Shown here in pieces: positions 16,417 through 25,760 of a stretch of 37,930 nt of DNA (position 1 is its first letter; each line of letters opens with the position of its first letter). The stretch comes from Subtercola sp. Z020 (GTDB lineage Bacteria > Actinomycetota > Actinomycetes > Actinomycetales > Microbacteriaceae), in NCBI RefSeq assembly GCF_002931235.1, contig NZ_PSTT01000008.1, forward strand, positions 1 to 37,930, read 5' to 3'. The notes beneath the pieces were generated by a model that was not told where the DNA came from, searched no databases, and was given only the letters and a program-made list of their open reading frames with translations. The position numbers and the translations under genes were made by a program.

Positions 16417-16603
16417 CCGTGGGGGCGGGCTGCGCCCCGACTCCGTAGCTGCCACTGTGCCAGCAGCGCGCGCGTGTGGGCAGACCCTTGCGCGCGGCCC
16501 CCGGAACGGGCATCCTGCGCGCGCCGGAGCACCGCCTTGCGCTGCGGCCGCCTCCCGCCCGCAGCGGCCTCCCGCGCCCAGCCGCCGCACCGACAGCGGA
16601 GCG

Positions 16604-16609
16604 TAGGGT
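16604..16609 (+). promoter_or_regulatory. Leaderless-type -10 box of hemB
   Basis: TAGGGT with exactly six bases (TGAGGC) before the ATG at 16616, and no Shine-Dalgarno at proper distance. It gives hemB-hemL a promoter separate from the hemE-to-hemD run. Confidence 0.6.
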
Positions 16610-16615
16610 TGAGGC

Positions 16616-17620
16616 ATGACTTCACACGGGAACGGCCCCTCGGCCGGTCTGACAGTTCGGCCCCGGCGCCTGCGCGCCACCCCTGCCATGCGGCGCCTCG
16701 TCGCAGAGACCCGGTTGCACCCCGCCGACCTGGTCCTGCCGATCTTCGTGCGCGAGGGCACAGAGCCGCGCCCGCTCAGCTCGATGCCCGGCATCGTGCA
16801 GCACACGACAGAGAGCGTGCGCGCGGTCGTGAACGAAGCCGCCGACCTCGGGCTCGGCGGGGTGATGCTGTTCGGTGTGCCCGACGCCAAAGACGCCATC
16901 GGGTCGGGTGCGACCGACCCCGACGGCATCCTGAACCAGGCGACGAGGGTCGTGGTCGCCGAGGTCGGCGACGCACTCGTGGTGCAGACCGACCTCTGCC
17001 TCGACGAGTTCACCGACCACGGGCACTGCGGCGTGCTCGATGCAGAGGGTCGGGTCGACAACGACGCCACCCTGCTGCGCTATCGCGACATGGCCGTTGC
17101 GCAGGCCGAGTCGGGCAGTGAACTGCTCGGCCTCTCGGGCATGATGGACGGCCAGGTCGCCGCCGTTCGCGACGAACTCGACGCCCGGGGGTTCGCGAAC
17201 ACGGCCATCCTGGCCTACTCGGCGAAGTACGCCTCCGCGTTCTACGGCCCGTTCCGCGAGGCCGTCGGGTCGACCCTGAAGGGCGATCGCAAGACCTACC
17301 AGCAAGACCCGGCCAACCGCCGCGAGGGCCTGCACGAGACGATGCTCGACCTCGAGCAGGGTGCCGACATCGTGATGGTCAAACCGGCCATGAGCTACCT
17401 CGATGTTCTCGCCGACGTGGCAGCTGTGTCGCCGGTACCCGTGTGGGCCTACCAGGTGTCCGGTGAGTACGCGATGATCGAGGCTGCATCGGCGAACGGC
17501 TGGATCGACCGCGAGCGGGCGATCTTCGAGTCGGTGACGGGCATTCGCCGTGCCGGGGCCGACGCGGTTCTCACCTACTACGCTCCCGAGATCGCGCGCA
17601 CGCTGCGCGAGAACCAGTGA
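16616..17620 (+). CDS. hemB: Porphobilinogen synthase (5-aminolevulinate dehydratase)
   Basis: Condenses two 5-aminolevulinates to porphobilinogen. The active-site lysines are Lys204 ([11 protein letters not shown]) and Lys256 ([10 protein letters not shown]). The metal motif reads [14 protein letters not shown]: the first and third zinc cysteines of the DxCxC...C type are kept but the middle one is Asp, intermediate between zinc- and magnesium-type enzymes. 334 residues, full length. It starts its own leaderless-type transcript and is followed 33 bases later by hemL. Confidence 0.96.
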   Translation: MTSHGNGPSAGLTVRPRRLRATPAMRRLVAETRLHPADLVLPIFVREGTEPRPLSSMPGIVQHTTESVRAVVNEAADLGLGGVMLFGVPDAKDAIGSGATDPDGILNQATRVVVAEVGDALVVQTDLCLDEFTDHGHCGVLDAEGRVDNDATLLRYRDMAVAQAESGSELLGLSGMMDGQVAAVRDELDARGFANTAILAYSAKYASAFYGPFREAVGSTLKGDRKTYQQDPANRREGLHETMLDLEQGADIVMVKPAMSYLDVLADVAAVSPVPVWAYQVSGEYAMIEAASANGWIDRERAIFESVTGIRRAGADAVLTYYAPEIARTLRENQ

Positions 17621-17653
17621 CACATTCCCCGATTGTTATTGAAAGGCTCCCTC

Positions 17654-19135
17654 GTGTCTGAATCCGATGTTCTCTTCGCCCGGGCGAGCGTCTCCATTCC
17701 GGGTGGAGTCAACTCGCCGGTGCGCGCTTTCCGTTCGGTCGGCGGTACGCCCCGCTTCCTGGTGTCGGCCCGCGGCCCGCACGTGACCGATGCCGACGGA
17801 GTGGAATATGTCGACCTCGTGAGCTCCTGGGGCCCGGCGATCCTCGGCCACGCGCATCCGGAGGTCGTTCAGGCGGTTCAGGATGCGGCGGCCCGCGGGC
17901 TCTCGTTCGGCGCTTCGACCCCCGGCGAGACCGAGCTGGCCGAAGCGATCAGGGAACGCATCCGGGCGGCCGGCCTCGCCCCCGTGCACAAGGTGCGGCT
18001 CGTCTCCACCGGCACGGAGGCGACGATGACGGCCATCCGTCTCGCACGCGGATTCACCGGTCGCGACCTGCTCGTGAAGTTCGCCGGGCACTACCACGGT
18101 CACTCCGACTCGCTGCTGGCCGAGGCCGGCTCGGGTCTCGCCACGCTCGCGCTGCCCGCGTCTGCCGGGGTCACCGCTGCGACCGCAGCCCAGACGCTGG
18201 TGCTTCCCTACAACGATCTGGATGCCGTGCGGGAGGTGTTCGCAGCCCACCCGGGTGAGATCGCCGCCGTCATCACCGAAGCCGCGGCCGCGAACATGGG
18301 CGTCGTCGCACCGGATCCGGGGTTCAATGCGGCGCTGGCCGACATCGTGCATGAGAACGGTGCGCTGCTCATCGTGGACGAGGTGCTGACCGGGTTCCGC
18401 GTGGGGCCGGCGGGGTGGTGGGGGCTCGACGTGTCGGGCCGCGCTGCGTCGAGCGGGTCGACGCCGGTGGCCGCGGGGGCTGCTGCCGGTGCGGGTGCTG
18501 CTGCGGGTGCGGTCGACGCTGGTTCGGCTGCGCGCGGGGGGAGCCGGGCATCCGGAGCCGTCGCTGACGCGCGCGACCGGGGGGCCGACCTGCCCTACGA
18601 GCCCGACCTCTTCACGTTCGGCAAGGTCGTCGGCGGCGGGATGCCGCTCGCCGCGCTCGGCGGGCGGGCCGACGTGATGGACCACCTCGCTCCGCTCGGC
18701 CCGGTCTACCAGGCCGGAACGCTCTCGGGCAACCCCGTCGCGGTCGCCGCCGGGCTCGCCACCCTGCGGCTCGCCGACGATGCGGTGTACGCGAAGCTCG
18801 ACTCCGCGGCATCCATTCTCTCGAACGCGGTGTCGGATGCGCTCGCCGCGGAGGGCGTGGCGCACGCCGTGCAGCGCGCGGGCAACCTGTTCAGCTTCGT
18901 GTTCGGCGACTTCTCGGGCGGCGGCCCGCGCACCTACGCCGAGGTGCAGGCGCAGGAGTCGTTCCGGTACGCGCCGTTCTTCCACGCGATGCTCGACGCG
19001 GGTGTCTCGCTGCCGCCGTCGGTCTTCGAGGCCTGGTTCGTGTCGGCGGCGCTCGACGATGCGGCAATCGACCGCATCGTCTCGGCGCTCCCGGGCGCGG
19101 CTCGTTCCGCTGCGGAGGTTTCGCGGGCAGACTAG
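17654..19135 (+). CDS. hemL: Glutamate-1-semialdehyde 2,1-aminomutase
   Basis: A PLP enzyme converting HemA's product to 5-aminolevulinate. The cofactor lysine is Lys324 in [27 protein letters not shown] and the [18 protein letters not shown] opening are diagnostic. At 493 residues it is about 50 longer than usual: an Ala/Gly/Ser-rich insertion (about residues 260-312) lies between [12 protein letters not shown] and the lysine strand. That position is a surface loop in known structures (family knowledge), so activity is probably kept. GTG at 17654 is chosen for the GAAAGG site seven bases upstream. Confidence 0.95.
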   Translation: MSESDVLFARASVSIPGGVNSPVRAFRSVGGTPRFLVSARGPHVTDADGVEYVDLVSSWGPAILGHAHPEVVQAVQDAAARGLSFGASTPGETELAEAIRERIRAAGLAPVHKVRLVSTGTEATMTAIRLARGFTGRDLLVKFAGHYHGHSDSLLAEAGSGLATLALPASAGVTAATAAQTLVLPYNDLDAVREVFAAHPGEIAAVITEAAAANMGVVAPDPGFNAALADIVHENGALLIVDEVLTGFRVGPAGWWGLDVSGRAASSGSTPVAAGAAAGAGAAAGAVDAGSAARGGSRASGAVADARDRGADLPYEPDLFTFGKVVGGGMPLAALGGRADVMDHLAPLGPVYQAGTLSGNPVAVAAGLATLRLADDAVYAKLDSAASILSNAVSDALAAEGVAHAVQRAGNLFSFVFGDFSGGGPRTYAEVQAQESFRYAPFFHAMLDAGVSLPPSVFEAWFVSAALDDAAIDRIVSALPGAARSAAEVSRAD

Positions 19136-19139
19136 GGCC

Positions 19140-19526
19140 ATGGCAGTCCTGTTCGTGCACCCCGATCGTCTCGAGATCAGGTTGACGCGTGCCGAGAAGG
19201 TCATGTCGCTTCGGCGCAGCGACATCGAGGTGCCGCTCGACAGCATCCGTTCGGCCGTGCTGACCGACGACCCGTGGATCTGGGTGCGCGGCATCCGTGC
19301 GCCCGGGACGGCCGTGCCGCTGACGCTCGCGGTCGGGTCGTGGAAGTTCCACGACGGCAAGGACTTCCTGCTGATCAAGGGCACCCGCACCTCGGTGGTC
19401 ATCGACCTCGACGGCGCCGAGTTCTCCCGCGTCATCGTGACGACGCGGCACTCGCTGACGCTGCTGCGCGCCCTGCGCCTGCCCCCCGCCGAGGCGTCGG
19501 CGGCGACCGAGATCGCCGCCGACTAG
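19140..19526 (+). CDS. Conserved hypothetical protein, beta-rich
   Basis: A 128-residue soluble protein not firmly recognised. Alternating hydrophobic strands (VLFVHPDRLEIRL, DSIRSAVLTDDPWIWVRGI, DFLLIKGTRTSVVIDL) ending in a helix (SLTLLRALRLPP) suggest a small barrel such as a bacterial PH-like domain; this is a guess from pattern only. It begins four bases after the hemL stop, so it is probably re-initiated from the same transcript. No clear Shine-Dalgarno. Confidence 0.75.
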   Translation: MAVLFVHPDRLEIRLTRAEKVMSLRRSDIEVPLDSIRSAVLTDDPWIWVRGIRAPGTAVPLTLAVGSWKFHDGKDFLLIKGTRTSVVIDLDGAEFSRVIVTTRHSLTLLRALRLPPAEASAATEIAAD

Positions 19527-19579
19527 CCCGCCGCGCCCGCCCCGCCCGCGCTCCGCGCCCGCCTCCGTCGGCGCGTCTA

Positions 19580-19656
19580 GCGTCGCAACCGAGGATGACG
19601 CCGCCGATCCCCGGCCCCACGTGCCCATCACGGCTGTGGTCCTCGTTTGCGCACGC
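19580..19656. repeat. Intergenic palindromic element, copy 2
   Basis: CGCAACCGAGGA (19584-19595) pairs with TCCTCGTTTGCG (19640-19651) with one mismatch; GCGT/ACGC extends the stem after a bulge. It lies in the 223-bp gap between the convergent hypothetical and TPR genes and resembles the element at 4603-4685 in both arms and in the CCATC...GTCCTC half. The remainder of the gap, repeats of GCGGAGCGGAG-like sequence, shows no gene. Confidence 0.55.
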
Positions 19657-19749
19657 GCTCGGCGCCGCACGCCCGCAGCGCTCAGCCTCGCCGTGCGACG
19701 CGGGGTGCGGAGCGGAGGTGCGGAGCGGGGGAGCCGGCGGAGCGGAGCG

Positions 19750-22700
19750 TCAGCGGGGGTCGGCGGTCACGGCCGGGCGCGGGGTGGGGGCCGCCAGGGC
19801 GGCCGCGCGGGTGGCGGTGGCGTGCCACTCCGAAGCCGCGAGGTCGGCGACGGGGGTGTCGGGCGGCAGCATGTCGAGGCTGCGACGGTAGATCGGCAGC
19901 GCCTCGTCGTGGCGGTTCTGCGTGACGAGGAGGCGAGCGGTGAAGAGGTGGGCCTGGCCCGCGGATGCTCGGTCGAGCATCCGCTCGAACAACCGCGCCG
20001 CGCGTGCCGAGGTCTCGACCGCTTCGGCTTCCCGCCCGAGATCGTCGTACGCTCGTGCCCGGGACTCCGTGACCGCCGCCAGGAGGGCGTCGATGTCGAA
20101 CGCGTGCCGGGAGGCCAGCTCGATGGCGCGGTCGAGCGTGGCGAGCCCGCCGGCGTAGCCGAAGGCGCACTGCGCGACGCCGAGCAGGTGCAGCGTGTCG
20201 ACCTCGGCGGCGATTCCCTCTGCGGGGGCGCCGTAGGGAGGCACCGCTGCGTGCGCCAGGCCGGGCGGGGTGGGAGGCGGCTGGGCGGCAGAAGGCGAGC
20301 CGGTGAACGGCGGACCGTCGGTGGGTGGTGAGGGGTGGGGTACGTCCGGGATGCGCCGCGCGGCGGCGAGGGTGTGCTGCAGCACGACGATGCAGGCGGG
20401 GTCGTCGTTGTCGAGCTGCAGCCGTGCCAGGGCGAGGCCTGCGTGCACCTCGCCCCGGGCATCCAGAGCCGACCGCGCCTGGGCGAGCGCGAGGTGCAGT
20501 GTGGCGGCGGACGCATCGTCGTCGTCGGCGAGGCGGTGGGCGTTCGCGAGGCAGAGCAGCACGTCGAGGCGGCTGACCTCGTGGCTGTCGTTGGCTGTGA
20601 GTTCGGCGCCACCAGGCAGCTCGTCGTAGGCACGGAGCAGCTCGGCGGCGGCCTCGGCTCCGCGATCGGCGTCGACGAGCGCGCGCGCCAGCCGGAACCG
20701 CAGGGCGCCGAGCGCGGGATGCCGCGTGAGCGCGGACCCGGCCCCGGCGCTCCCATCGCAGGCGGCGTCACCGCCTGAACCAGCCTGAGACGCAGACCCC
20801 GCCTCCGCCTCGGCCACCGCCATGCGCCACGCCTCGATCACGCCCGGCCGGATCCGCAACTCCTCGAGCAGGGAGGCCAGCGCCACACACGCATCGATGA
20901 CCCCCTTGCCGTACCGCAGTTCGAGGTAGAGCGACAGGGCCCGGTCGGCGTCGTCGAGGGCGCACCGCGGGTCGTCCGCCTGCTGCACGAGTCCGGCGCG
21001 CAGCAGCAGCGCGTTCGCGCGCATCGCCCTGTCGAGATCGTGCCGCAGCAGACGATCGAGCGTCGCGCGCGCCCACGCAGCCTCGCCGAGGGCCACCTGC
21101 GCGTGCGCCAGCAGGGCGAGGGGGCGCTGCACCTCCGCGGAGTCCGGGTCGTGCCCGCACAGCGCGACGGACGACAGCAGGTACCCGACCGCCTCGCCGG
21201 CCCGGCCCTCCCGCAGCCGCAGCTCGCCGAGCGCGTTCAGGATGCTCACCTGCGCCTCGGCGTCGTACTGCTCGTCCCGCGTGCGCGCCAGCTCGCGCTC
21301 GAGATCGCCGCGGCGGCGCTCGGGCGGCACCCCGAACAGGAGGAGGCCCAGCTCGGTCTCCACCTCGGCCAGGTCGATGCGCTCGGCCGCATACAGGTCG
21401 TCGATGCGCCAGGCCGCCACCTGTTCGGCTCGCTCGCGGTCGCCACGCTCGACGGCGAGCCGGATCTCGAGTTCGCGAAGCGCGGCTCGGGTGCGAGCGC
21501 GTTCGGTTTCGTCGCCGGCCGGTGCGAAGGACTGTGGTGCGGTGGCGGCATTCTCAGCGGCTGGATGCGCCCCCGCTGAGTGCATGGGCGGCATGCCGGC
21601 GGCCCCGGTCCTGGTAGTTCCTGCCCCCGTCTGCGCCGGCCACAGTGGTGGGTGCTCGGCCGCGGAACCGGTCTGCCCCTGCATTCGCGTGAGCTCGGTG
21701 GCCGTGTCTTCTGTGCCTGGACGTCGCGCATCCGCATCCAGCCCGCTCGGCCGATGCGCGGCTGGCGCCCGCTTCGGGGTGGCGGATGCGCGGTCGAGCA
21801 CGTCGTGCCCCGCGCGAAGCGCGTCGGCTGCGCCCAAGCTGTCCTCGACGCTCGCCCTCTCTCGCGCCATCCGCAGCCACTCGACCGCGGAGCGCGCGGA
21901 GCGGCGGTGTTCGGCGATACCCGCTCGGTCACGGCCCGCGTGCTCGACGGCGCCGCGCCTTGCGACGGATTCGTCGTCGGAGCGGCCGACGCGGGAGCGT
22001 TCGCTGGTGTCGCTGGTGTCGCTGGTGCTGCTGGTGTGGCTGATCGTGGCAGCCGGGTCGGCGGTCTCGCTGGTCGCGCCCGCCGTGCCATCTGCTGAGC
22101 GGGCCGCGCCTGCCGTGCCAGCCGCCGTGCCGGCCGCGCCTGCCGTGCCAGCCGCGGGCGATATGCCCGCCACCAGCGCCGCGACGCGGCGGTCACTCAG
22201 CACCTCCGCCTGCGCGACGCGGTCGCTGAACGCTGTGTTGCCGTTCCGCCTGTCGAATGCCAGGGCAATACGCTGCGCAGCGGCCCAACAGGCATCGGAG
22301 AGCGCCTCGGCAGTCACAGGTGCCGGTAGTTCACCCAGCACGGCCCGGAGTGCGGGATGCTCGGCTGCCGCGATGGGAACGTGCGGGCCGAGCATCCATT
22401 CGCCCCGCTCGCGGTGAGAGGCCGGGGCCGCACCCGCCCCCGACCTGGACTCGCCCGCAGCCGACGGACGCGGAGCCGACTCGCACACGAGGTCGAGCAG
22501 CGCGCCGAACGCGAGCAGCAGAAGCAGTTGCGACCTCTCATCGAACGGATCGGACACCAGCGCCGCGAGGTGCAGCCGAACCAGCAGCAGCCCGCGTTCG
22601 AGGTAGCCGCCGGCGCTGCAGAAGTCGACGTGCAGCGCCAGCGTGCAGGGGTCAGGCGGGCTCTCCTGCAGCAGCGCGCAGCCGCGCAGGTGTTCGAGGT

Positions 22701-23454
22701 AGGCGTCGGAGAGCTGGCCGTTCTCGAGCAGAGGCACCAGCGACTCGGCGATGCGCCGCCCGGCCGCGAAGGCGGGGCCGGCGTTGGCGGCGCTGCCTGC
22801 GGCGGCCCCCACGCCGGCACCGGCGCCGACGGAGAGGCCGGAAGCGGCACCGCCCCCAGCATCGGCATCGGCAGCGCCGAGGCCCCCGGCACCGCCCCCG
22901 CCCCGAGACCGCCGCAGCAGGCGCTCCACGTGCGCCCGCCGCCGACGGAGCTCCGACACATTCCCGCAGGCATCCGCCACCTCGAACCGCGCCCGCGCCT
23001 TCAGCAGATCGGCAGCGGGCCCGTCATCCCCCTCGGACATCAGCTCGCACAACTCGTCAAGCACCTGGTTCACCGTCGACAACCGGCACCGCGTGTTCGA
23101 TGCCAGCGCACCTGGCACGGCGGCGAGCACGACAGCCAGGTCGTACGGCGGAACCCTCGCCGCGAACCGTTCCGCGTCGTCGAGGTGCCGCTCGAGGCAC
23201 CATTCCGCGTGGGCGAGCAGTTCACCGCTCGCACCCCCGCGCGTCGCAGCGTCGGCGATCCGAAGGCGGGCGCGGTACTCCAGGCCCGTGTCGCCGCTGG
23301 TCTGTGCGAGGCGCAGCACCTCCGCGAGCAGTGCGCCGCGCACTCCACCCGCGGGCAGCCGGTCCGCCGCGAACAGCAGGTGGTCGGCATTCTGTCCGCC
23401 GGCCGCGCCGATAGGTGGCTGGGGCTGTCGATGGTTCTGGATGTCGCTGCTCAT
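19750..23454 (-). CDS. Very large TPR-type helical repeat protein
   Basis: 1234 residues, almost entirely helix-forming Ala/Leu/Arg/Asp sequence with tetratricopeptide-like pairs, clearest near the C-terminus (RLDVLLCLANAHRLADDDD, YAGGLATLDRAIELASRHAF, AYDDLGREAEAVETSARAAR). Low-complexity linkers at about residues 178-232, 428-500, 558-658, 881-908 and 1035-1078 split it into helical blocks. No catalytic, DNA-binding or membrane motif was found; it is probably a scaffold. The ATG overlaps the upstream gene's stop (TGATG), so it is translated together with the membrane protein. The start at 23454 is preferred to an extension inside that gene. Confidence 0.8.
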   Translation of the reverse strand: MSSDIQNHRQPQPPIGAAGGQNADHLLFAADRLPAGGVRGALLAEVLRLAQTSGDTGLEYRARLRIADAATRGGASGELLAHAEWCLERHLDDAERFAARVPPYDLAVVLAAVPGALASNTRCRLSTVNQVLDELCELMSEGDDGPAADLLKARARFEVADACGNVSELRRRRAHVERLLRRSRGGGGAGGLGAADADAGGGAASGLSVGAGAGVGAAAGSAANAGPAFAAGRRIAESLVPLLENGQLSDAYLEHLRGCALLQESPPDPCTLALHVDFCSAGGYLERGLLLVRLHLAALVSDPFDERSQLLLLLAFGALLDLVCESAPRPSAAGESRSGAGAAPASHRERGEWMLGPHVPIAAAEHPALRAVLGELPAPVTAEALSDACWAAAQRIALAFDRRNGNTAFSDRVAQAEVLSDRRVAALVAGISPAAGTAGAAGTAAGTAGAARSADGTAGATSETADPAATISHTSSTSDTSDTSERSRVGRSDDESVARRGAVEHAGRDRAGIAEHRRSARSAVEWLRMARERASVEDSLGAADALRAGHDVLDRASATPKRAPAAHRPSGLDADARRPGTEDTATELTRMQGQTGSAAEHPPLWPAQTGAGTTRTGAAGMPPMHSAGAHPAAENAATAPQSFAPAGDETERARTRAALRELEIRLAVERGDRERAEQVAAWRIDDLYAAERIDLAEVETELGLLLFGVPPERRRGDLERELARTRDEQYDAEAQVSILNALGELRLREGRAGEAVGYLLSSVALCGHDPDSAEVQRPLALLAHAQVALGEAAWARATLDRLLRHDLDRAMRANALLLRAGLVQQADDPRCALDDADRALSLYLELRYGKGVIDACVALASLLEELRIRPGVIEAWRMAVAEAEAGSASQAGSGGDAACDGSAGAGSALTRHPALGALRFRLARALVDADRGAEAAAELLRAYDELPGGAELTANDSHEVSRLDVLLCLANAHRLADDDDASAATLHLALAQARSALDARGEVHAGLALARLQLDNDDPACIVVLQHTLAAARRIPDVPHPSPPTDGPPFTGSPSAAQPPPTPPGLAHAAVPPYGAPAEGIAAEVDTLHLLGVAQCAFGYAGGLATLDRAIELASRHAFDIDALLAAVTESRARAYDDLGREAEAVETSARAARLFERMLDRASAGQAHLFTARLLVTQNRHDEALPIYRRSLDMLPPDTPVADLAASEWHATATRAAALAAPTPRPAVTADPR
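22101..22154. repeat. 30-bp-period direct repeat inside the TPR gene
   Basis: GGCCGCGCCTGCCGTGCCAG occurs at about 22102 and again 30 bases later, coding for the Gly-Thr-Ala-Gly-Ala linker of the large protein. It keeps the reading frame, so length variation of the linker would be tolerated. Confidence 0.6.
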
Positions 23455-25694
23455 CAGTAGGGCAACCGCCCCAACGACTGTCCGGGGCTCCACTGCGGGG
23501 TCGTCGTTCGGCGCGCAGGCGCCGGTGCGGCGTCGGAGGTCTCGCCACCGGGCAGCTCCGCGCCCGGACCACGCAACTCCCCCGCACCGGCCGCGCCCGC
23601 ACCGGACGCCGCGTCGGCGCCCCCAGCCGCAGGGCCGGCCGACCCAGTTGGCTGGCCGTCAGGCCCCGCTGCACCGAGCAGCTGCTCGAAGCGCAGGTCG
23701 CCGACGGGTGCCTCGGCAACCGGCGGCTGGCCGAAGTTGCTCCGGCGCGGCGCAGCCTCGCCCTTCTTCCGCAGCCGTCTCTCCCGGTGCGACCAGCCGT
23801 TCCACGGTTCGGCATCGTGCGGCGTGCGCTCGGGAGGCTCCGTCGTCGGTTCCACGGGGCCCGTCGGAGGGATCTCGATGGGCGCCATGTCACCGGGCGG
23901 CGCAGGCGTGCCCGATCCGTCGGTGGCAGTGCCGGTCAGGATGGCGCTGAACTCTTGCGGCGCGGCGTCGCGTGGTGGAGCAGCCGGTTCCGCGGCGTGC
24001 GTGGCGGCCGGGATGCCCTCCGCGGCAGCGGTGGGGGCAGCCATCCCTGCGGGGTAGGCGGGGTCGATCGAACGGGTGGGGTGCGTGGGATCGGCGGGGT
24101 AGCCCTGCTGCGGATGGTCGGTCGGTTCGAGAGGCTCGACCTCGCGCGTGGCAACCCTGTCTCCGCCCTCGCCTGTGGGCACCGAAATTCCCACCGCACT
24201 CGCGCGCTCGCCGCCGCCCGCCTCGGCCGTGCCGCCGACCTCGCCCGCGCCGCCCGACGCCGCCACCGCCCAAGCACCCACGCCGGCCACCACGCGTTCG
24301 AGCGGGCCGCGGCCGAGCAGGGCCCGCCAGACGCTGGCCGCCGCGCCGAGCGCCGCCCACACGGCGGCGGCCGCCAGGAGCGGCAGCCAGGGTTCGAGCG
24401 CGGCTGGCAGCAGCACCTCGAGCGCCCGGTGCAGAAGCACGAAAGACCTCGGAGCGAACAGAATCGTCGCGAAGAGCAGGGCGGATGCGGTGAGCGCGGT
24501 CGATCCGAGCGCAGCGATCGGAAACACCAGCCAGCGGAGCGGTTTCGCCAGCAGCAGGCAGAGCGCGAGCACCGAGAGGGCGATCGCCGTCGCACCCAGT
24601 ACGTCGAGGAGGGTCGCGTGCTGTGTGATGGGCGCCGCCGGGGGCGCGAACGTTCCCGGCTCGAGTCGGTCGCCGAGGGATGACCCGAGCAGCGCCCTCG
24701 CGACGGTGGCCGGCGACGACGCGGAACTCGGCTGGGGAAGCACGCGCTCGACGAGCAACGCCGATGCCAGCGCGATCGCGAAGAGCGCACCGCCGGCGGC
24801 GAGGAGGGCGAAGGGGCGCCAGATGCGGTCGCGACGCAGGCGGCCGACGGCGAGCCCGACCAGGAACGGCGCCGTCCAGGTGAGCGGCGGGAACGCCGTG
24901 CTGGTCAGGAGGGCGGCGAGCGCCGGGCCGAGGGATGCTGCGGGGGCGTCGGTGTGCGGGGTGGGGGAGTCGAGCATCCAGAGCCGCAGCAGAACGGTGG
25001 CGGAGGGAAGAACGACCACGCAGGCGGAGGCGACGATGAAGAGGGTGCGTGCCCGCCACCGCCGGAAGAACAGGGCGCCGAAGGTGAGTGCGCCGATCAC
25101 CGGCAGCATCACCGCGGGTGCCGCGACGGTTGTGGCCGCGACGGCTGCACCTGCGAGTGCGGAGTCCGAGCCGGGACCGGGTGCGGTGACCGGAGGGGTG
25201 CCCGTCGCGGTGACCGCCGCGGCTGCAGCTACGGCACCGGCCGCGAACAGCACGACCGCCCGCACGGCGACCCGGAGGCCGTCCGCGACCCGAAGCCCGT
25301 CGGCGCTCGCCGCGCGCACCGAGGGCACCGCGCCGCCCACCGCGCTCACCGCACGCACCGCGCTCGACGACGGCACCGCCCCCGCAGCCGACCGCAGCAT
25401 CAGCGACGCCGACGCCCCCGCCAGCAAGAAGAAGAGCGCCGCCGTGACGAGCGCGACCAGCGAGTGAGCCCACCCTCCCGGCGTCAGTGCCCCACAGAGA
25501 AGCCCCAGAACGGCGAGGCCGCGGGCGACGTCGACCCCGAGCATCCGGCCCGCCCCGCCGAAGAGTCGAACCGGCAGACGCGCCCACCAGCCGGGGCGGG
25601 CGGGCCCCCGAACGACAGCGACCCCGACGGTGTACGCGCCGGTTTCGACGCTGCGGTGATCAGGGGCGACCGATCGCGGTGCGGGGCTCGGCAT
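23454..25694 (-). CDS. YeiB/DUF418-like polytopic membrane protein with disordered tail
   Basis: A 746-residue membrane protein. After a short N-terminus comes GVDVARGLAVLGLL (residues 53-66), the first-helix signature of the YeiB/DUF418 and related acyltransferase-like families, then about ten hydrophobic helices up to residue 468, including PPLTWTAPFLVGLAVGRLRR, typical of DUF418. The last 280 residues are Pro/Ala/Glu/Thr-rich and appear disordered, ending in the cytosol by inference. Family members are proposed to move acyl groups or substrates across the membrane. ATG with AAGGA eight bases upstream. It is coupled to the TPR protein, which may bind the tail. Confidence 0.75.
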   Translation of the reverse strand: MPSPAPRSVAPDHRSVETGAYTVGVAVVRGPARPGWWARLPVRLFGGAGRMLGVDVARGLAVLGLLCGALTPGGWAHSLVALVTAALFFLLAGASASLMLRSAAGAVPSSSAVRAVSAVGGAVPSVRAASADGLRVADGLRVAVRAVVLFAAGAVAAAAAVTATGTPPVTAPGPGSDSALAGAAVAATTVAAPAVMLPVIGALTFGALFFRRWRARTLFIVASACVVVLPSATVLLRLWMLDSPTPHTDAPAASLGPALAALLTSTAFPPLTWTAPFLVGLAVGRLRRDRIWRPFALLAAGGALFAIALASALLVERVLPQPSSASSPATVARALLGSSLGDRLEPGTFAPPAAPITQHATLLDVLGATAIALSVLALCLLLAKPLRWLVFPIAALGSTALTASALLFATILFAPRSFVLLHRALEVLLPAALEPWLPLLAAAAVWAALGAAASVWRALLGRGPLERVVAGVGAWAVAASGGAGEVGGTAEAGGGERASAVGISVPTGEGGDRVATREVEPLEPTDHPQQGYPADPTHPTRSIDPAYPAGMAAPTAAAEGIPAATHAAEPAAPPRDAAPQEFSAILTGTATDGSGTPAPPGDMAPIEIPPTGPVEPTTEPPERTPHDAEPWNGWSHRERRLRKKGEAAPRRSNFGQPPVAEAPVGDLRFEQLLGAAGPDGQPTGSAGPAAGGADAASGAGAAGAGELRGPGAELPGGETSDAAPAPARRTTTPQWSPGQSLGRLPY

Positions 25695-25760
25695 GCGGAG
25701 TTCCTTCTCGTCGTGGTGGTCCCACGACGAGAGTAGGGGCGCTTCGCCTTAAAGTGAAAT

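Noticed and set aside
19750-25694. A defence or secretion system formed by the TPR and membrane proteins
   Set aside because: No nuclease, NTPase, protease or effector motif was found in either protein or the neighbours.
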